From Liolophura sinensis (Eukaryota > Mollusca > Polyplacophora > Chitonida > Chitonidae): 64,000 nucleotides of DNA. The position numbers and the translations under genes are program-made. The DNA is taken from assembly GCF_032854445.1 (NCBI RefSeq), contig NC_088302.1:13077338-13141337 (forward strand). Direction: 5' to 3'. Of the stretch, positions 10,971 through 22,236 are shown piece after piece; the stretch's first letter is position 1; each line of letters starts with the position of its first letter. The notes under the pieces were generated by a model. The model was not told the DNA's origin, did not search any database, and was given only the letters and a program-made list of their open reading frames with translations.

Positions 10971-11229
10971 CTGTTCGCCTTCCACAGGAATCATGCAAAA
11001 AGAAGCAGTCAGCAGTTTTCAACGATGTTGGAAAGACGCAAGTTATGTTCTAGGCGATTGTGTGAAATCAGTTAGACGAATTAGACGCTACCATGAAGCA
11101 GACCGCCACCGATTCTGGACGCTCTGTCCATATTTACTCACAATTATACTCATTGCAAAACTTAAAAACTTGGAGAGAAAGCGTTTGATGGAATAACCTT
11201 GACACACCAGTGTTTGCAGTAATAACTTG

Positions 11230-11860
11230 TTACGTTGATTGAAATCGTCACACAACACGCAGTATCTAACAGTTAAATGCTACAATTCGAGATATGTACA
11301 CGCCATATGCAGCACTTTTAGGTATATTGCTGCGCAAGTCAGAATAACTTAAGATGTTAAAATTGAGACCATCTCTCTTGTCGTAAAGTCTCCGAGAGAA
11401 GAAAACTGTTTTGGTCTTTCTACAAATATAGGTCCAGATAATATGTACCTTCTGGAGAGTCTGTGGTTTCCTTCAAATCCAGCGAAGGTGGATAAATATC
11501 CTTTACAGCCTTTGCTATATATGAATTGAGCCAGCAGATCACCAATATACCGTTTAGTGAATGCGAAAGATTAGTAATGGTTAATAGTTTCTGCATATAG
11601 TGGTATTCATATGAAAACATGTATAGGTTGTCCCAAAGGGGGTTACAATTTGCACCCGTCGGAATACCTATGTACTGTTGACATATGGTTTCCCCGAATT
11701 TCACATTGATGTTATTAATGAGAAAATCAATCAACTCAATGAACATGGAAACACCCCGTGAATGGTAATACTTGTATAGAGTGGAACTGAAGAAGGCTTT
11801 GTACCCTTTGACGTTAATATAGCGGAAACCTGTAAAACACCAATCAAAACAATAAATAAA
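11230..11860 (-). pseudogene. Degenerate Penelope-type reverse transcriptase fragment
   Basis: Minus-strand translation gives, in order, YINVKGYKAFFSSTLY, QQYIGIPTGANCNPL (RT motif like GIPMGTNCAPL), LYMFSYEYHYMQKLL, FTKRYIGDLLAQF (position of the catalytic YIDD), DIYPPSLDLKETT, YYLDLYL, RRLYDKRDGLNF and SNIPKSAAYGVYIS. The order and spacing match the central and C-terminal part of Penelope-like retroelement reverse transcriptases. The segments lie in different frames, so at least two frameshifts are needed, and the first catalytic aspartate is Gly (YIGD). The longest single open piece is 11420-11746. No endonuclease or N-terminal part is seen. It is a dead 5'-truncated copy, joined at its upstream edge to a SINE tail (11836-11872). 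The exact retroelement family is less certain than the RT assignment. Confidence 0.7.
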
Positions 11861-11872
11861 ATAAAAAACAGG
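11836..11872 (+). mobile_element. SINE family X tail remnant
   Basis: TAAAACACCAATCAAAACAA followed by TAAATAAAATAAAA is the typical family X 3' tail. It directly abuts the reverse transcriptase fragment. Confidence 0.5.
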
Positions 11873-14800
11873 CCAAATTAATGCCTATCAGAAAATACCA
11901 GGCTAGTGCCATTTATAGTATTAAGTCTAAAACTTTATAAAGACTTTTTGAAAAGCTCTTAAAAAACTTCATTACAAATCTTAAAGTAAGAGCAATTATT
12001 CGACTGGATTAGCGCTAATCGATTTATTGTCAGAAAAATAATATATAAATACCCATACTAAATTTTATGGGTGTAGCACGCTGGGGTGGCTGGGGTAAAG
12101 CACTGAACTGTTGCATGTTGTTGACGAACTTTCTTGGGTTTAAAGTACACACTTTCCATTGGAAAAGAAGTGGTTTTCAACGAATGTTAGTCTGCATTCA
12201 TAGCTTTGAGCATCTGGGTTCCTGACAAGCACAAGGTGATAAATAATATGGAGCTAAATGGACGAAATGTTGATATCTGCAGATTTCTAAAGTTTAAAGT
12301 ATGACAGGCCGATGAAATTATCATATTTGAAGTTTAGGCAAATTCTGATTACTTTACCAAAAATTCTTACCTAAAAGCTATATTTTTTAATATTCAGGCT
12401 AAAATTGTACTCAAGGCCTATCTCGCGTGGGTTAAATTCAGTTTGTCATCACCTCCAGTACTCCAGTCACCTGACTAAAGAGTGTGCTGATGATTGGCTC
12501 AGAGCAGCTATGACATCATTTCAGAATTATGAATTGTCACTATAAGGCTCATTGGAAGGGGGCGGGCTGGGGGCTGGTTTGAATCCCCATCTCCAGTATT
12601 GTGAGCTCATGGATAATACCGAATAATGTAATGAGTGCATAGCTTTCACTCCGTATCCAGGCTTTACATGGGAGCTCATTTGCCAGTTCATTCTACTGAC
12701 AGAGATCTATGCCCATTTAGTCCACAAAGATCGGACTTGAACTATGTTGACGATTCCACAACTGCGGACGAGATCTGTATTAGTCTCGACTGTAGAAGTT
12801 CTCGCCAGAATACGACCTATGAGGTTGCAAATCGGTATCAAACAAATAAAAGCCGGAAATTACATGGCGCGGTCTGTGGTGTGAAACGCCAGTATTAGGG
12901 AACGATAAGCCTCAGACAACAATTAATCTTCTGTTGACAAATAACACGTTAACGCTCAATGGCTCTGAGTTGACGCTACATCCGAAGTGCAAAGACTACA
13001 GCATGGGAATACCAGAGCGGCAAGGGCAAGCCTCAAACTCTGAGAGCCTATTGCGGAACGACCTGTAAGACATACTGGAGAAAATCGTGAGGGATCTTTT
13101 TGAGGGTAAATTTTTAGCATGGCCTTCTCCAACACTAGAGGTTTTCTGGACAAGGGAGATTGGATGCGGACTTTCTACCCTTTTGCAATGTGTATGCATA
13201 GTTTCTGAAATTAATACGCCCAGAACACAAGGAGGAGTAAACTTCAAACGCCCGCTAGACACCCACCAAAGGGAAGAAAAGTAAAAACAATTCAGGTCAA
13301 ACACATATAATAAATTTTATAAATACTGCAAAAAATAGCTGTAGTCAGAACTACATTCGTATGCCCTAAAGGGGAAATTAATTATTGACTATTCTATTCT
13401 CACACAGAACTGCTTGAGCGACTGTTCTCATCATAGCCTAGGAAAATTGTAATAACATAAGGTTTCAAAAACTAGTCTTTGTCCAATCTCAGTTTCTTCA
13501 CAATGGGTTTACAAACCAAACTGCTTAAGTTTTCCCGGTACAAACACATGCACAATGTTAACAAGTTTTCAGGACTCTCAATCAAACGCCTTCACATCTC
13601 TTAAGCTCATTATATTCTACAGTGAGTATAACACTTGCGGACAAATTTTTGTCATAAATATAGCTGTGTGTAACTTGGCAATTGGGGGTGTATTGGCATC
13701 CATGTTTATTGCATTAGCTTGATGCTTTTGTGAAGAAAGAGGTTCAGTGGGTGCATCGGTGTGATCTCTCCCGGGGTACTGTCTGGTTTATCACTCAATT
13801 ACTATATCTATCCGCTTGCATATGTATATCAAGTGCATTTGTGCGTAAGACGTAAAACGTCAATCAAATACGTGAATAGATTTCAAGTACTTATGGGCAC
13901 ATATAGAGTGAAACGTTTGAAATGAAAAATTAAGAAGTGTGCATGCATCTTAGGAGTGTAGCTAAGGTAATCCTTAAACCAAATTAAAATCAGTTCCACT
14001 TTTAGTTCGCAGATTACTGTGATTTCTATATCAAATATTGTAACAATGATCCAAAAGAATTTTTAATCAGAATCCTGTTATTGTATATAGGTTGTATGAG
14101 GTAAGTTCTGATGACTATAAAGTCCCCGCAGGGTCTGTTTATACGATGTAGTCTTGTGGATGTATATAGCTTCATCTCCAAAGGCAATGCACATTTTTCA
14201 TCAAGCGCAGTGGCTGATCGTGCATGGAATGGAATACGATGCAACTCTGTACAGTTGTATCGGGGCGGTGGAGTCAGTGGAGTGGGTGGAGTGGGTGAAG
14301 GTGGTTGTGTTAATTGATGTGTACGTTAATATACATAGCTATTCGTACGTTGTGCAACTCTGACATAACATCGTGTCACAGAGTTTGTTCACGCCTATTA
14401 CGAGAGGGTTTGTTTGCTTCCAGACATGAGTAGGGAAATAATAATCTAATGAATGATTGAGGTCACATTCGTGTAATTCGTCCTTGTTATTCACAGTTCT
14501 GTTCTCATTTAATACATAGTGATTGCTAATTCGTATCAGGGGCTTAAGACACCATATACATCATGCTTACACCATTACCACAACGTTTATATGAAGTATA
14601 TCACAGAGCAGAAGAGCCAAACTGATTCACGCTTTTGTCTGTGTTTGGCCCAGAAAATCAGTTCCACGATTTAATCGATACTGATGTTTGATTTACACCG
14701 GACAAAAACTCCTTGTTCATCTTTTAACTGGACACTGTCCTACCGAACGCTTCTCTGCGCCAAATAAATAGACATCTAAAGTAGTGATTTAGATACTTCG

Positions 14801-15254
14801 CTTAGTGTTGTGCCTGTCTGAGATTATTTTCGTTGCATCAAATTTTGTATAACAATTATAGAACAAAAGGTGTTGGCGAAATAGGGAGACAACACGTTGT
14901 GGTCTGTCAGATTATACGGTGGATTCCTTGTTCATTAGCTCACGAGTCAGATCCAATATACAGTCACTCCTTACCATTAAGCAGACCAATAGTAGGTCTA
15001 AACAATATAACCAGAACAGCGACGACAGCTAGTGTGACAATTGGTTGTCACATACAGCCACAAACAATTCGCTTTTTGTCCCGTCGAGATATTCTTTTGT
15101 AAGTTTTGACTACCATTTGTGTATTGAAACAATACCTGCATTAGTGCTATATAAGGTTTAACCTCTCCAATCAAAAATCCGGGTGTCAACGGCCTGGGAA
15201 CATTTGTTGCTTCAGATCTAGTTAAATACAAATCCATGTTGGGAGTGACAATTC
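11873..15254. other. Gene-free spacer
   Basis: I see no supportable gene, SINE or array in this 3.4-kb stretch. Open frames such as 12635-12898 and 14833-15102 lack domains, splice context or family resemblance. Confidence 0.45.
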
Positions 15255-15956
15255 AGAGGCAGCACTGGTGACGTGCCACCATTGCCGTCTATCGACACTT
15301 GCTGTCTATGCTGTGTATATTCTTTTATATTCTAGAGCAGCGTTTCAACCATACACCAAAGAGGAAGTCATTAATGGAGGGGCTGGGGAGAATGGGTTTC
15401 TTCAGACCTACATGTCAGTATTGCTGCCGATAGATACGCTTAAGTGCGACTGAGTTTGCATTAAAACTTTTATTGTTTCAGGCCTAACTACTTGCATATG
15501 ATAAACGGCAGCGCAAGGCATAGTTTTATTGAAAACACGCGTTACTATTGAACGGTAGGCCCTTTTCCCTGTAACGATGAGCCAAGAATCCATGTCCAAT
15601 TTCTAGTCACCCGCTCAGTATCGTTAGCTTTCACTGTGCAGTTCACCAGTAGTACTTTACTACAGTAGTAGGCCTACGTAGCTACACGTGTAAATCCCTG
15701 ACGGTAACAACAAACAACAACAGAACAAGCATATCTACTTCATAAGTAGCCCTCGCCGCCGCCTCCCCCAACCCCGCCTGTCCTCGATCTATGATAAAGT
15801 CAATTTTGGGCAATAATGGTTAATAGGGGTCAGTATTTAGTGGGGTCACTCCATATACCGATCGATGCAGAGTCGATATATTTGTTTTGGATATTATTGC
15901 TTGTTGTAAGATTGGAAGTTATAAGAACTTCTACGTTTTCCTTAGAATGGAAATTA

Positions 15957-16136
15957 TAAGACTGGCCTACTGGAAAACTTATACATTTATTACTGTTTGC
16001 ATATATATATATTTGCCTAAATCTTTTCTTTAGGTACAAAAAATTCACTCTGTTGAATATGATCACCACAACGTTATTAACTATACTTATTGTAGTTAGT
16101 TATTAATAATACCGGTTTTCCAGCAGGCCAGTCTTA
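15957..16136. mobile_element. 180-bp MITE-like element with TA target duplication
   Basis: The left end TAAGACTGGCCTACTGGAAA is mirrored by the right end TTTCCAGCAGGCCAGTCTTA, giving inverted repeats of about 22 bp with one mismatch. TA lies on each side (15955-15956 and 16137-16138), as expected for a Tc1/mariner-type MITE. The superfamily placement is inferred from the TA duplication. Confidence 0.65.
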
Positions 16137-16613
16137 TATTTTTGATTATTTTCAGTTCGAAAGTAATCTTATTTTTGCACGAAATCTTTGTACTTTTAAC
16201 CTTTGTTTCAAATATGCAAGTAGGAATAAATAGTTTCCTTAAACCAAAAGAAGCTCTTTAACGGAAACCTCGCATCAAAATGCTGGGGAAAAAACCCATG
16301 GAAACCAAGACATATTTCGATTTCAATTTCTTTTAAGAGTTTCCCTCACGGTCAATAATGTGAAAGGTGTCTAGATCTTTGGACTGTATCATGAAAGCGA
16401 AATCGATCACGAGGTGCATAGTTTGAATTATTGAACAGCCGGGAGATGCTAAACTTGACAAATTCTCGCTTTAACCCTCGTATAAACCAAACGTCCAAAC
16501 GCCTTCAATTTACTGGATCCATAAAACTGAATCCCTAAAAAGGGCCACATCGCATCTGATCCAGTGAAAGAGGCCATTTAACGATTGCACAGAAAGAAAA
16601 TAAAGGAAGGTAC

Positions 16614-16630
16614 TCCCCCCCCCCCCCCCA
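16614..16630. repeat. Poly-C tract
   Basis: A run of about 16 C. The matching place in copy 1 has only six C (about 1676-1681). Confidence 0.9.
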
Positions 16631-16845
16631 ACCTTTATCTCAAGTGTCAGCTGCTTTTTACACGGTAAGACAGGCTCACAGTTTGTGGTCACGTGAAGTC
16701 AATTCCAGAAGCAATCTGAAAAGCACAGCTACCGGAAATGACATCATTCACGTTCCTGAGAGACTGTCTCTGCACAGATGTGATCGGAATGAATAATAAT
16801 ATATCCTTGTTATGTTCTCTAAAAGGAATAGTCAGTCGCCCCTGA

Positions 16846-17745
16846 GGCTGAAAGCGTTATGAAGTTTTGACAGAGCCTCCTGGTTTTGTAAGAGAAAAAC
16901 AACCTATAAAGTTGTGTAAATAAAGCCCGAAGCTCTCGTAAAACGACAGTCTTAGCGCTAGTCTGGATGTATTTCATTATCTTCCCGTTAACGATCCATT
17001 ACCCTTTGGGAATTGGCCCAAAACGTGGACTGGTTTAGTAATGACCGATACTCATGCCAGTCCATCCATCAATCTGCCAAAGTCTGTATTAAACGTTCTA
17101 ATCAAACACTCCAGATTAGGGTGACAGGACAATTATAAGGCCGAAGCTTTCCGGCAAAGTACGAGACCGAGATGTCGGCGAATTTCTGGCCAGTGCACGG
17201 GAAAACACCAGCAAGGGCAGTCGTGCTCGTGTCGCTTCAAAGGGAGACTGCAATCAATACAGCGGCTGTTTATCGGCTTGTAGACACAACATATATACAC
17301 TGCTCAACGAGCCGTTGGGAAAAGTTTCGACCGAGTATTCTTCGCCTGTCTGGACTGATTTCAAAGGAGATTTGGGGAGCGGTGTTATATACGGAGACAA
17401 AGACTTGGCACTCGGTGGAAAAAAGCAGCGTGACGGGTCATTAACTATTTATCATCCACAGCGAGAAACTCCGACCAGGCCTGTTCCAATCCTAACGAAT
17501 GCATCAGCATGACTTTATTTTCACCGAACCAGCCGTTTCGTCTTTCTTCGATACCAAACATCGCAAGACAGGTTTAACCTGAAGGAGGAATTCTGTTTCT
17601 CTTAGAGTCCCTGAAGATTAAAGGGATACAGATGGGCCGGCGTGAAGATACATTTATCACTCAAGACAGACCGCAGACTGAATAAAGCATTTATCGCTGT
17701 TTACTGTTTTGTTACACGTCTAAGTTAAATTGCTGTTTTATAGCT
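16846..17745. other. Upstream region of the fibrinogen-related gene
   Basis: No coding sequence is supported. The bases just before the ATG at 17746 read TGCTGTTTTATAG, which looks like a splice acceptor, so an untranslated leader exon may lie in this stretch. Confidence 0.35.
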
Positions 17746-20700
17746 ATGATGAGGATGGCGTCTGTTACTCTGGCGCACGTGTTAAGTGTGATCATTATAT
17801 TCGGGTCATCGCCAGTGTCTACTGGCCGATCGCGGAATGGCGATGGACACTGTAACTACCGTTTCCAGGTTTGGCAGCCTGGTGCCAATGTGCTGGAAAC
17901 TTTGAAAGATCTGGAGTTCAAATGCCAAAATTCCAGTGTGCACTCTACCAGTCAGTTACTAGAGGTAAAGTCTCAGCTCTTGTCAACCTTCTCATCACTG
18001 CAAAACGAGACCCTCAGAATACAACGGGACCTATCGTCACAGATGTTCAAGGTTGTAGATCTACAACGCAAACAGAACGGTTTCTACAGTAAACTAGAAA
18101 ACATGCGGAACGCCGTCGACAGCATGGAGAAGAGAGTGACTCACGTTACGCGAGATTTGAAAGGACTGAACTCAAAAGTGTTCACCAACTCCGACAGTCC
18201 TTCTCCACCTCTGATACTGGACCATGACATCACGTCCACTACCAACAACAACAACAATGATTTAATGGGTGTGATAAAGACGAACATAGGAGATCTGAGA
18301 GCTGAATGGCTGTTGTTGAAGCGTCAGTCACAGGACATGAAATCGGAGACAATGCAGTTGAAATACGGCCAAAACGGCATCAAATCGGACACGTCCAAGC
18401 TGAAGGACCTGATAAACCGGGTCCAGTCCGACACGACCAGGATTAAAGTCAATCAAAAGGACATTACTGAAATGAACGGGGAACTTAAAACCATGCTAGA
18501 AAACGTGAAGCTGGACTCTATTGAAATCAAGGACGCTCAGAGTGAGGTCCGCCTTGACGTTGTCACCATGAAGGAAGGCTGGCTGAAACTGAAGACAAAG
18601 TGGTTCGAACTGGAAGCGGATTTGAATCTGCTCCGAATGGAAAACAGGCATCTGAGGAACGTTCTCATGAAGTTGCTGGAAGATGGAAACTCAACCCAAT
18701 GGGAGTCTTTACTGATGGTGTTACGAGACAAGATGTTACCTCTTCCTCCGGCGCAACAGCCAGCCAATTCGCCGGAAATCCCCCAAAATAACGTGTTGGA
18801 ATTAGAGTCCGGCAAGAACCAGACACTTTCGGTCCCAAGAGGTAAGTTCTGTAATCTAATAAGATCTAATTACATTTGACCGGCTGGTTACATCGGGAGT
18901 ACTACACCCCTTCCAACGGTCAAACTGGGCTTCCGATATTGCCAATTTTTCTACAAAAAATTTCCTTGTTTTGGTAATGCTGAGAATTCATTCATTTATA
19001 AATAACACATTTCTATACACTTTTAGCAGGAATTGTTAAAACATGCAAATACATGGACTGGCTCTAGTTATCTTATAGAAAAGTAATAGGCAATAGGAAC
19101 AATGTGGTATATTTAGAAGCACCGCTATTTGATAAGGTGATCCGTTGTGTCTGATTTCGTACTAACTGTCCAAATCTTTGTGTCATTTCTGTAATTGGCA
19201 TCTCATTTGCATTAACAAACGCATGTTTGGAATTAATACTTATCTAAGCGTCGAGTCCGATACCCTTTTACTACTTATAGATCATCAATGGGCTTTCCAA
19301 GTAAATAATGGCGAGACTCATTTCCAAAACAACCTAAAACATCCGTTCCCCAAGGAACACAGTATGTAAGAAATAAATTCACGATTACTGGCTCAACTTT
19401 CCGCAGATGTTCCACGAAGACAGGCGATGTATGGCTTGATGACTAACATCTTTATAATTCTTCGTCTTCATCTATCATGAAAATTGGTCATAGTCCGCAA
19501 ATTCTTTGGGCTAGTTTATAGCTGACGTAAGTGAGAGTTACATTTAATGCCTTGATTAAGTACAGAACACACGTGGATTGAAGTGGCATTATTCAGGTGT
19601 ATCATAACATTCTACATGATTCTATAAAACCGAGTCGCGATGGAATTATTATTTATAAGGTAAATTGAAATGAATCTTGAAGTGACTTCAGGTCAATTTT
19701 AGATCATGCTTCAGAACGGTGACATTTACCATTGCCTGTGTTATGTCACTTAGCCTCATTTACGGAAATGACATGGCATTACCGTTCGCTTCAACAGCTG
19801 TTCTCTGTCTATGGCGGATAACGGTTATAATTTAAGACAGCGTTAAACTCTAAAAAGATGGTTAATGGTAGGAAAACCGCATTTTCGTGGAGAAACGTTT
19901 CGTTTGTTACACCGATTCATGTTCTGTAAAAGAAAAATGTTAATCCGAAACATTCTTGCCAGCTGTCGATGAAATAAGCGCACCATCTTAGTTACGTATG
20001 GAATCGTCATCACATTCAGCCATTCATCATATTTTGAGTGGGTTAGTGGGTTAGGAAATTTTGACAGACTATATTAACAATGTTTGTTTCTGCTTAAGCC
20101 ATGGTGCTAGAGGGCGTGTAGATTGCTACTATATATGCATTTACATGAACGTCAGAATAAAACCCTGACTAAGGTAAATTGACAAGAGGCCCTATTTCAC
20201 CGGTTACGTGTGAACATTTGCCAGCTATCACATTGTCGTCGCTGCTCTGGTTTTACTCTCTCTGCTGTACGTCTTTATTTATATTAACCCGATTTGCCAT
20301 TTACAAGCTCGTCGGGAGTAATATCTGGCACAGTTACAGGTAACGCACTATACGCGTTTATCGTTATCCCCAAAACAACCACCACAGGTCAGTCACGGCG
20401 CATCTGGTGTAACTCTTAAAACAACGTAGGCCTACTACATGTATATGGGACACCGCATTTACCTCGCGTACAAGCTATCTTGGGAAGTCTATATAAGACT
20501 TCATGTCCAGGTCGTCGATTTCTGACTTTACAGCACTATCGGAATTTACCTGGAGCCAAACAATGCATCAAGCTGGACGCAAAGTCCAGCTTTATGGCTT
20601 TAGTGGAATATATCGAGCTGAGTGCCTTCAATTAAGCAAATGAGTCCCCTTAGTGGACTCGAGACCATCCAACCAAGTTTAAACTGTTAAGGGAGTACAG

Positions 20701-22198
20701 CCACACGTAAGGCTTACAGATCAGACAACTTCTGGCGAGCTTTCTGACTTAGCCTTAAAGTTTTGTTCAGCTAACCGGGATGATATTTCCGAAGAGGATT
20801 AAGTGCCCTTCACACAAAAATGTTATAGGTGGCAGTCTGAAAGCTTACAATGTTTACTCTCAAACAACCAAATTATAGGATGCTGGAAACTTTCGAGCAA
20901 GTTTGTCTTTTATCTGTCCGATAAACGGTTATCTGTTATTTTACTCTCAGTGGAACAATGACCTAAAGATCATTACCAAGCATACTCAAGAATTTACATT
21001 TATGAAAGGAACGTAACAGTTCTCACATTTTGTAAAGTTTTTAAACTCGCTGCAGAAAATAATGTTTAGATATGCTTTTTCGAGCCGTGTTAAAACCAAT
21101 TGGGACAATAAAATTTATAGAAATAATGTGGAAATATGCACATTTGGGCAATATTAAAACATGACGAATGTAGCATTGTTGACGGTGTTTAGTCTTGACA
21201 GGTCATAAACTATCTGTACAGTTCTCGTACATTTTGTCTTACATGACGTGGACATTTTTCTGGTGTGACTTAGAATGACGTGGATATGACGTCAAGTGAG
21301 ACAATTTTGTTAGCATGACGTAACAGCAGAGGTCTCTTTAAAAACAAAACAGTTTTGGAAAATGCTTCACTTGTCTGAATCCGTCGTAGTTTCTTACTTT
21401 ATTTACTTTCTTACCTCTTTGGTGATTATGTTTTTGGTGATTAAGGTGTTTTGGAAATTTGTCTTCCGAACGTTCATGGTGGTAGACATCTTATACACAA
21501 ATGTCTGTTTCGAGGTCTAATTTTTTTTAATACGCAACTTTACTGTTTCAGATTGTCACTCGTTGTACAAGAGAGGTTACGTGATCAGTGGTGTGTACGC
21601 AATCCAGCCGATCGGAGCGCCTCAACTGGACAACGTTTACTGTGAGATGATCAACAACACCGGCTGGACCGTCATTCAGCGACGTGGGGACGGTTTGATC
21701 AACTTCAGTCGGCGCTGGCTTGAATACAAGTTCGGCTTTGGAAACTTGTACGGAGAGTTTTGGCTGGGCAACGAAAAGATCCACATGTTGACTCGCCAAG
21801 GGGAATATGTTTTGCGGATTGATATGTGGGATTGGGAAGGAAATAGGCTCTTCGCGGAATACTCTTCCTTTTCCATCGATGGCGAGGGCGACAGTTATCG
21901 CCTGCACGTGCGGGATTACCATGGTGATGCGGGCGACTCTCTTAGTTACCACAGCAGCATGGCGTTCAGCACTGAAGATATGGACAACGATCTGAACGCC
22001 CGCCATTGCGCTGTGGATTACAAGTCCGGATGGTGGTACAACAGTTGTTACTCCAGCAACCTGAACGGAGTGTACCGCATGGGGTGGTACGGACAGGGCA
22101 GGTCTGGATTTGCAGACGGAATAGTCTGGTTCACTCTGAAGGAATTTGATTCTTACTCTCTCAAGGGCGTCGAAATGAAAATACGACCGAAGCTGTAA
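17746..22198 (+). CDS. Secreted coiled-coil fibrinogen-related protein (FReD lectin-like), 2 exons
   Basis: Exon 1 is 17746-18841 and exon 2 is 21552-22198. The donor is GTAAGT and the acceptor CTGTTTCAG. Phase 1 joins to give 580 residues. Residues 1-27 look like a signal peptide (LAHVLSVIIIFGSSPVSTG). Residues ~60-320 are heptad-rich coiled coil (e.g. MRNAVDSMEKRVTHV), broken by a Ser/Asn-rich linker near 165. Residues 367-580 are a complete fibrinogen-like domain: GWTVIQRRGDG, FWLGNEKIH, DMDND (residues 508-512, calcium site), GWWYNSC, GWYGQGRSGF and VEMKIRPKL. Cysteines 367/396 and 518/531 fit the two conserved disulfides. Such proteins form multimers through the coiled coil and bind acetylated glycans or microbial surfaces in invertebrate immunity; binding here is inferred. 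No immunoglobulin domain is present, unlike snail FREPs. A 5' untranslated exon is possible. Confidence 0.9.
18842..21551 (+). other. Intron of the fibrinogen-related gene
   Basis: This 2.7-kb intron separates the coiled-coil exon from the lectin-domain exon. No transposon was recognised. Four TGACGT-type octamers cluster at 21244-21323, about 230 bp before exon 2. Confidence 0.8.
21244..21323. promoter_or_regulatory. Cluster of four TGACGT octamers
   Basis: TGACGTGG (21244), TGACGTGG (21276), TGACGTCA (21287) and TGACGTAA (21316), all in the same orientation within 80 bp. They are CREB/ATF-type motifs. An intronic enhancer is inferred, not shown. Confidence 0.4.
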
Positions 22199-22230
22199 GG
22201 TATCAGCTACATGCTTACATTGTGGCTTCC

Positions 22231-22236
22231 AATAAA
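22231..22236 (+). terminator. Poly(A) signal of the fibrinogen-related gene
   Basis: AATAAA lies 33 bp after the stop codon. Confidence 0.65.

Larger units (their letters stand above)
9243..10983. mobile_element. Foldback transposable element with inverted minisatellite arms
   Basis: Its ends are inverted: the left reads GGAAGGCGAACCCCGCCAAA, and the right, reverse-complemented, GGAAGGCGAACAGAGCCAAA. Inside, the left arm (about 9265-9563) is a tandem array of about 12 degenerate 20-bp units, CATCTCCCAAACCAAACAAG. The right arm (about 10268-10970) is the inverse array (GGGAGATGCTTGTTTGGTTT), expanded with 43-bp units. A ~700-bp non-repetitive spacer lies between the arms with no convincing open frame. 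Flanks ACAGAATCTAT (9232-9242) and ACAGGAATCAT (10984-10994) look like an imperfect 9-11-bp target duplication. Comparison with 26505 gives the empty-site form. Foldback architecture with 9-11-bp duplications is known from Mutator-like elements; that placement is inferred. Confidence 0.7.
9086..11110 (+). repeat. Interspersed repeat 'R', copy split by a foldback element
   Basis: The left half (9086-9242) matches 26360-26510: ATGCGTCGAAACAGACATTC, CACAAACCACCGAAGAACTA, GAAAATTAGACAGAATC. The right half (10984-11110) matches 26505-26620: AGTCAGCAGTTTTCAACGAT, TTCTAGGCGATTGTGTGAAA. Between them lies 1.74 kb that the uninterrupted copy at 26355-26625 does not have. The repeat's own ends and nature are unclear; in two copies SINE-like sequence lies just upstream. 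Confidence 0.65.
15255..16845 (+). repeat. Long interspersed repeat / segmental duplication, copy 2
   Basis: It is the second copy of the segment at 1-1880, in the same orientation, with many substitutions and small indels. It lacks about 340 bp present in copy 1 (junction near 15875, at GTCGATATAT). It has an expanded C tract near 16614-16629. Similarity stops near 16845, just after GAATAGTCAGTCGCC. Confidence 0.75.

Noticed and set aside
12540..12600. GGTTTGAATCCCC as a possible tRNA box B
   Set aside because: No box A or cloverleaf could be formed upstream.
12635..12898. 87-codon frame containing YVDD, resembling an RT active site
   Set aside because: No other reverse transcriptase motif surrounds it, so the four residues are coincidental.
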